Shown here piece by piece: positions 58,770 through 64,000 of a stretch of DNA of 64,000 bases (position 1 is the first letter of the stretch; each line of letters starts with the position of its first letter). Source of the stretch: Tenodera sinensis (taxonomy: Eukaryota > Arthropoda > Insecta > Mantodea > Mantidae); assembly GCA_030765045.1 (NCBI GenBank), contig CM060963.1, positions 66,642,617-66,706,616 of the forward strand, written 5' to 3'. The notes under the pieces are model-generated. The model was not told the origin of the DNA. It saw only the letters and a program-made list of their open reading frames with translations, and made no database searches. The position numbers were made by a program, and so were the translations under genes.

Positions 58770-59792
58770 GTTGTTGTTGTTGTTTTCTAGTGCCTTGCAT
58801 CTGGCAATGAAGCCATTAGCATTCGTGCTTTCCAATACTTTTGAACTGTAGTTTCTTCTGATCTTAATGCTTCACAGGTCTTCAAGTGGTCTTCGTTCAT
58901 TTCTGCTGGATCGTTACACAGGACACACATCGGTGAGGATGAGATACCTATTCTGAGAGATGACTTGCTAAGCAGTCGTGATTTGTCAATGGTCGGAAGG
59001 CCGCAACCGCTGTTTTCCTTGGTCTCTGGGGGATTATATCTGGGTTGGAAAGTAGTGTAATACATTTTTTATCTTTGGCATTTGTTTCTATTTCTTGTAG
59101 GTATGAATGACAAAAATTTTTTAATGATCAAGCGTTTTATTGAGGAATATGAGAAATTGAATTTAGACTTTTGTTTTATTGTTGTGCCTTTCTTTGCAAG
59201 TGAGTCTGCAGCTTCATTCCCCATGACTCCACAGTGTGCTGGAATCCATTGGAGATGAACAGTCTTATTAACTTTTTGGAGTTGTGTTAACATTTTGTAG
59301 CATTCTCTAATTTTTGTTGACTTCTTTGTAGTATTTGAACATATTCCCTGAATTGCAGCTTTAGAATCTGAAAGAATTACTGCCTTGTTAAATTTATTTA
59401 AGGGAAGATTTAATAATTGTCGGAGAGCAATGTGTATAGCCTCTATTTCTCCATCATAATTTGTTGTGTCTCTGCCAACAGAATGATAAAAGGAAAAATG
59501 TGAACACGTAACTCCAGCTCCAGTAAGGTTTTCCTTGGAGGATCCATCAGTATATATGTGCAGTCATTCTTCTGTGGGATACCTAGTATTGATTGTTTTC
59601 AGAGCTAGAAGTTTTTGTATTTCTTTTGGTGTGTTTGATTTACTTATTTCCTCTATTAATTCCAAACTGAAGGTAGGTTGTAATAATTCCAATGGATTTT
59701 CTCTTATAAGTAGATTTTCTCTGGTGTTAGGAATGTTCAATTTGGATTTAATCTGTGTTACCTTTTCTAGGAAACTACTATGAGTTTTAAGG
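58770..59792 (-). mobile_element. 5'-truncated RNase H-bearing LINE
   Basis: A 1023-bp insertion flanked by the 12-bp duplication CCTTTTAAAAAA (58758-58769 and 59793-59804). On the minus strand it contains the 3' part of a non-LTR ORF and ends with (CAA)n, seen as GTTGTTGTTGTT at 58770-58781. The RT and endonuclease are missing through truncation. RNase H plus a simple trinucleotide tail suggests an I-like clade; the exact clade is uncertain. Confidence 0.92.
58787..59562 (-). pseudogene. LINE RNase H and C-terminal Cys-His domain, broken
   Basis: RNase H would remove template RNA during reverse transcription. The four acidic sites are visible: IYTDGSS (about 59545), YDGEIEAIHIAL (about 59450), VILSDSKAAI (about 59375) and NEAADSLAKKG (about 59200), with the conserved WIPAHCGVMG before the last. 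A C-terminal CVLCNDPAEMNEDHLKTC motif (Cys-Cys-His-Cys) and YWKARMLMASLPDARH follow. Two in-frame stops break it: TGA at about 59556, just before the RNase H, and TAA at 59069-59071. The reading frame is otherwise intact, so the insertion is fairly young. Confidence 0.92.
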
Positions 59793-60139
59793 CCTTTTAA
59801 AAAATTAAACTTCCAAAAATGGGAGACAAAGTGAATTTATTAAAATGATATCCACAATAATTAACCCTAACTATAAAATAAACAGAGTAGCATTATTTCA
59901 TATTCGGAAATCGATAGTTCCGCTTTCAGTTGCGTGGGAATGTGCGCAGACGGCCGATCTTTTGATTGGTGGTTAGCGTGTCATTATGAACGGGCTTACC
60001 TTTGATTGGCGGATAGCAGTATCATTATGCAGAGTTAGATATAATGCGGTCCATTACAGTGGCGTATAAGTGCTATATTGTGCTTTGGTTGAGCATAAAT
60101 TTAATATATGGTATTTTAACCAAAGTAGCAGCACTTTTA

Positions 60140-60510
60140 GGAAATAACACATTTTTAAACATTTTTATGTCAAGGATAGTTTTGGGTTGGAGATTTTTAG
60201 AAAATGTTCGTGTTTTTGGAAGATATTGAAGTTAAGTACTAAATTTGGCGTTTATTGCATTTTTTCCCTCCCTCAAAGGCACAATGGATCGTTTTCTAAA
60301 AATGCTATTTTCCTTTATTTGGGAATCTCAGAACAATTTTTTACTATGAAATCTCTCTGTAGAATTTGTGGTGGGATCCAGTATCTTCCCTGCCTAGTGT
60401 GTACGTGGTTGAGAAAATGCAAATGTCTTTTTTGGACTCAGGGAGCCGCAGAATGTGTATTTCCTATGAAATCTCAGTATGAAGTTTTGTGTGGGAGACA
60501 GTACTTCTTG
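60140..60510 (+). repeat. Family A repeat, body with duplicated 3' end
   Basis: The 3' end motif set occurs twice in a row: GGGAATCTCAGAACAATTTT, ATGAAATCTCTCTG, GGTGGGATCCAGTATCTTCC (60320-60400), and then AGGGAGCCGCAGAATGTGTA, ATGAAATCTCAGTATGAAG, TGTGGGAGACAGTACTTC (60435-60510). Confidence 0.65.
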
Positions 60511-60988
60511 CAAACAAACAACATAGCATTGCCATACGCCACTGCACGGAGGTATGTTTGAAAACCATTTGTTAGAAAAAATGATGGCTTTTCAGTTTAG
60601 ACATGTGGGATCAATCTAATGATGACACGGGCTCGCTCTGTCCCTTGAAGAAGCTCGCTGGAGTAAGTCGGAGCCCTGTGCAAACATAATCTCTCCCATC
60701 AGCAGGCTTGCTTCAGTCAATATTGCAGTTGCTGCCTCCCGTTAGTGGGACAAGGATGGAGAAGTTTATTGCCGATCGGATCCAAGTTACTTCCACACCA
60801 CTGGCTACAGCCACCCACTATTCCCCATTCACCAGCCGTAGGCGCGCTCGCTCGCAGAGAATGCACTGCTTCATATGGTATTATATAAACGTGCCCAAAG
60901 AATTTCATGTACCCTGGGTATCATACATGCCCTCCCTATATCAGCTGGCATTTTACCAAATTTCTCACAGGGCGCATACATATAAGCG

Positions 60989-60991
<3 letters not shown>

Positions 60992-61067
<76 letters not shown>
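60992..61067. repeat. (GT)n microsatellite at the edge of family A
   Basis: About 76 bp of GT. The family A body begins directly after it, and the part normally beyond the microsatellite is absent. Confidence 0.95.
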
Positions 61068-61069
<2 letters not shown>

Positions 61070-61071
<2 letters not shown>

Positions 61072-61790
61072 TAAAATGTGTCATTCTGTCGTCAGCAGAA
61101 CTAAACAACGAAAAGTCGGTTAAACACCTAAGTTGGTATTTATGTTTAAAATCTTTTAAGGATGAGACACAAAGACATTGAAGAAAATTGCTCTGCCCTA
61201 AACTACCCTTTACATGGAAAATACTTCGAAAATTTTGCTTTTCTCGAAATTGGCTTTAACGATTTTTAATTAAAATGCCGAATGTTTAAGATATTTTGAT
61301 AAAAATGAAATGTATGTTTTGAATTTTCTGTCTAAAGTTCATGTAGTCCTGTTTACTCTGTATGACTTTTGCATACTTGGTAAACCCTAAGAGATAGACC
61401 AAATTTTATTATCCCAAAATGTAGATACTGCTAAAACACACAATTTATGTCTGAATAAATTTTTTTGTAGAGTGATCAATTTAGAATATATTCCTTGTTA
61501 TTTGTGTGAGTTGTGGAAGACAAATTTTCTCAAATGGGACATCGTTATTCATGTTTCTATATGTTAGACGTGCAAAGAGAATGGAATTTGAAAGCTTTTA
61601 AAGATTTGACTATCGCTCAAAGCCTACTGTATTCCCATAATTCCTCTTGCACCTACAAGGAAATAAGCAATAATATAATTTCTGAAAATGTTTACCTCAA
61701 CTAACAGAAGAAGATATACAAATAAGAGTTTGTAAGAATGGTTAGTACATGAGTAGAGAAAGTCATGTGAGAGCAACATTTCAGTTTTTT
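61070..61790 (-). repeat. Family A repeat, B-H copy lacking the body 3' end
   Basis: Minus-strand copy: ACTACCCTTTACATGGAAAA, GGCTTTAACGATTTTTAAT, TAAACCCTAAGAGATAGACC, and a head ending ATGAGTAGAGAAAGTCATGT then GAGAGCAACATTTCAG. Confidence 0.8.
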
Positions 61791-61794
61791 TTTC

Positions 61795-64000
61795 TCGGTT
61801 TTGCATTTTTGGGTAGAAAATTTATTCATCACTTTTCTGTTTTGCTCTGATTTTCATGCATTATCTTAAAAGCGGTGCCTAAGGATTAAAATATGCATTT
61901 TATGAATTGTTTTATTCGCTGAGTCACAAAGTAACAATTTATGATGATAAAAGGGAAAATATTTAAACCAACAACTTCATAAAACAAAGTATTCCTATGT
62001 AAGTTATAACACTAGCATACATCAAATATTTCCATTTAGATTTGTTTTATTTATGCATCAGCAAATTCCAGTATTGTATTTCTCTGAAGAATACGCAGTT
62101 AGATCTACAAATTAATTATATTATCCAGAAGCTTAGGTAGAACTTTGAGCTTTTGCACTTCATTTCTGTATTTACTCATATATAGCTATTAACTCTTAAA
62201 TAGCTTTCAGATTTAAAACAAGAAGGTAGAAAACTGAGTGCCAGTATCTCTTAATTGCACGAACGCGACGTATGCAAATATTGTGGAGGTGCATCAGGGA
62301 AGAATTATGGGTATGTAGAAAGCCAATTGGCATTATAGAAATTTCTCAACGTTATATATTCACAGGTGAATACTGTAGAGTTGTGCACGTAAAATTCAAT
62401 GCCACTGCATTTAAAATGTAAACAGATACACATCTTCCTCCTTGCTATAGATACTCCACCTGTGAAGGTGCGTAAAATGGCTCCCGAAGCTGCGTGATAT
62501 AGTGATATAACTCACGCAATCGTTCTTGAACACTGACACATTTAAATGGAACCTTGGGTGCGAGTCACTTAAACCACCTTCAGTAGCAGTGATGTCTCAT
62601 TGTGTTGAAATCACAGTCAGTGATTTCACATGTCTCTGTACAGGGAGTTTGTGGAGCCACCACAGATTAAATACCGTAGTTTCAATAACGATTTACTGAG
62701 CAATAATAAAACAGTTCACTAGTTTATCAAATTTTAATTCTTTAATGCCTGACATATCTTCGTTTTCTGTGGAATTACCACCAGTGCCGTTATCCTCGTC
62801 CCTATTTTCCATCTCGTTGTTTTTTTGTTCGTCATGTTTTTGTTCTCTGCAAACAGAGCAGTGCGAGACGCCAGTGGCTGCAGCAACTCTTTCTTGCGAG
62901 TTTGGGATTTTTTTAAAAGCTCACTAGACTACTGATTTTATGCTTGGTCTCTTCTATCATCTAGGCGTGCACCTCACCTATCGAGTTTTACTAACACACT
63001 CTATATCCATCATAACTTAACTTCTAAATCATCAAATCCTTAGCCACCCCAATTTATTTGTTACTTACAAACTATCTTAATGTACTACCTTTCTTAAAAA
63101 ATTACAATTTCAGTTTTGTCATAACTCATCTTAAGAACCTATTCATTACAGTATATTTGTACTTCCTTAATTGTTTTTAAACCAAATGGAGTTACTGATC
63201 ATTCGCATAAAATAAACCGGACATCTCCACCTTGTTGATTATTGACAAATGCCTCAACACTTGTCTCAAATTATCCAAAATATCATCAATAAAAACACTG
63301 AACAGTCTGCCTCAATACATTTCTTGCGTTACCTCTTTTGTTAATCTACTACAGTGGTAGAGATTACGGTAGTATAACTCTTGCAAAATTATTACCATTT
63401 CAGTGATTCTTTTTGTCTTTAATTTAAACCTTGCTAATCTGTTGTATGCTTTTTCTAAATGAATAAATATGGCATGGAACCTGTCAGCGCATTTATTTTA
63501 CATCTTTACAAATAAGGTATCAATCATTACAAAAAAAAAAAAAAAAAAAAAAAAAAAACCATTATCCATCTTTCTTGGCCTTTACAAAGCCCTGCCTGAA
63601 AGGGGGATAATCTTTTATTATTTATTGTCCCAAGTCTGTAACCTTTCTGGCAAAATCTCTGTAAATTTTTACAAAATTTCGATAATAGTCCTGTTTCACG
63701 GTGATTGCCTGGATTTGTTACCTCTCCTGAATTATAAATAATTAAAGTTGGCTTGTATTACTGAAATATCCAGTCTAGTCCTCAACTGTCGCCTAAGAGA
63801 GACCATTAGAGAAGAAAGAAACCAGCTAGTTTGGTGCGTATACGACTTTTCAACTCCAAAACTCATGAATACGAATCACTTACATTGCTGCCTACGCCAT
63901 CTTATTAGCAAAGGGGAAAGCACATAAAAAGTTTTACAATAAAACATATAAAACAGTTTTATAAAGCTAGCCCTTGGTGAATAAAATATTTGTGTGCATA
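61795..64000. other. No recognised gene
   Basis: AT-rich DNA with an A-run of about 27 bp at 63531-63558. Short ORFs lack motifs. Confidence 0.5.

Larger units (their letters stand above)
58500..60070 (+). repeat. Dispersed repeat, family F, copy 2 (split by a LINE)
   Basis: The parts on both sides of the LINE (58500-58769 and 59793-60070) together parallel the copy at 25390-26070. They share GTTGACCTTGATACAATGAC, TTAAACTTCCAAAAATGGGA, TGTGCGCAGACGGCCGATCT and TTGATTGGTGG. The LINE entered this repeat later. Confidence 0.6.

Overview
This is repeat-dominated nuclear DNA from an animal, most likely an arthropod and probably an insect. The grounds are the mix of tRNA-derived SINEs, an RNase H-bearing LINE with a (CAA)n tail, a Jockey-like LINE, Tc1/mariner-type transposon fossils, AT-rich composition and very long AAT/ATT microsatellites. 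The species cannot be named from the sequence. I found no convincing host protein-coding gene, no functional tRNA or rRNA gene and no CRISPR array. Long ORFs outside the transposons come from microsatellites or chance.

The most complete unit is an apparently intact Ty3/gypsy-type LTR retrotransposon on the minus strand (48482-55490). It has two 484-bp LTRs differing at one base, a 4-bp target duplication (CCTT), a tRNA-Lys-like primer site, an open 714-aa gag and an open pol of more than 1150 aa with protease, RT, RNase H and integrase. Gag and pol are joined by a textbook -1 frameshift signal: slippery GGGAAAT directly before the gag stop, then an 8-nt spacer and a perfect 10-bp hairpin.

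The rest is a layered graveyard. One family, called here family A, recurs at about 19 loci on both strands and covers roughly a sixth of the window. It is built from a head module (H, about 225 bp) and a body module (B, about 650 bp) joined at A-rich seams. Arrangements seen include H-B, H-H-B-B and inverted foldbacks. A fixed position in the body repeatedly expands into CA/GT or CTGACAGA microsatellites. Later insertions sit inside it: a 158-bp LINE tail at 2236 and a SINE at 21357.

Region by region: 0.4-1.3 kb, mariner/IS630-like transposase fossil; 1.3-2.9 kb, SINE and family A; 3-12 kb, mostly unrecognised DNA with family A fragments and a SINE; 14.9-20.3 kb, microsatellites, an LTR-like repeat and a hammerhead-ribozyme-like sequence between two ATT tracts; 20.5-25.3 kb, family A, three SINEs and a Jockey-like LINE pseudogene; 26-35.7 kb, family A arrays and a SINE foldback hairpin with its own target duplication; 36.5-38 kb, a dead Tc1-like transposon with both ends; 38-48 kb, family A, SINEs and unrecognised DNA; 48.5-55.5 kb, the LTR element; 56-64 kb, an ATT tract, a second transposase fossil, a SINE, a LINE inserted in an older repeat, and family A.
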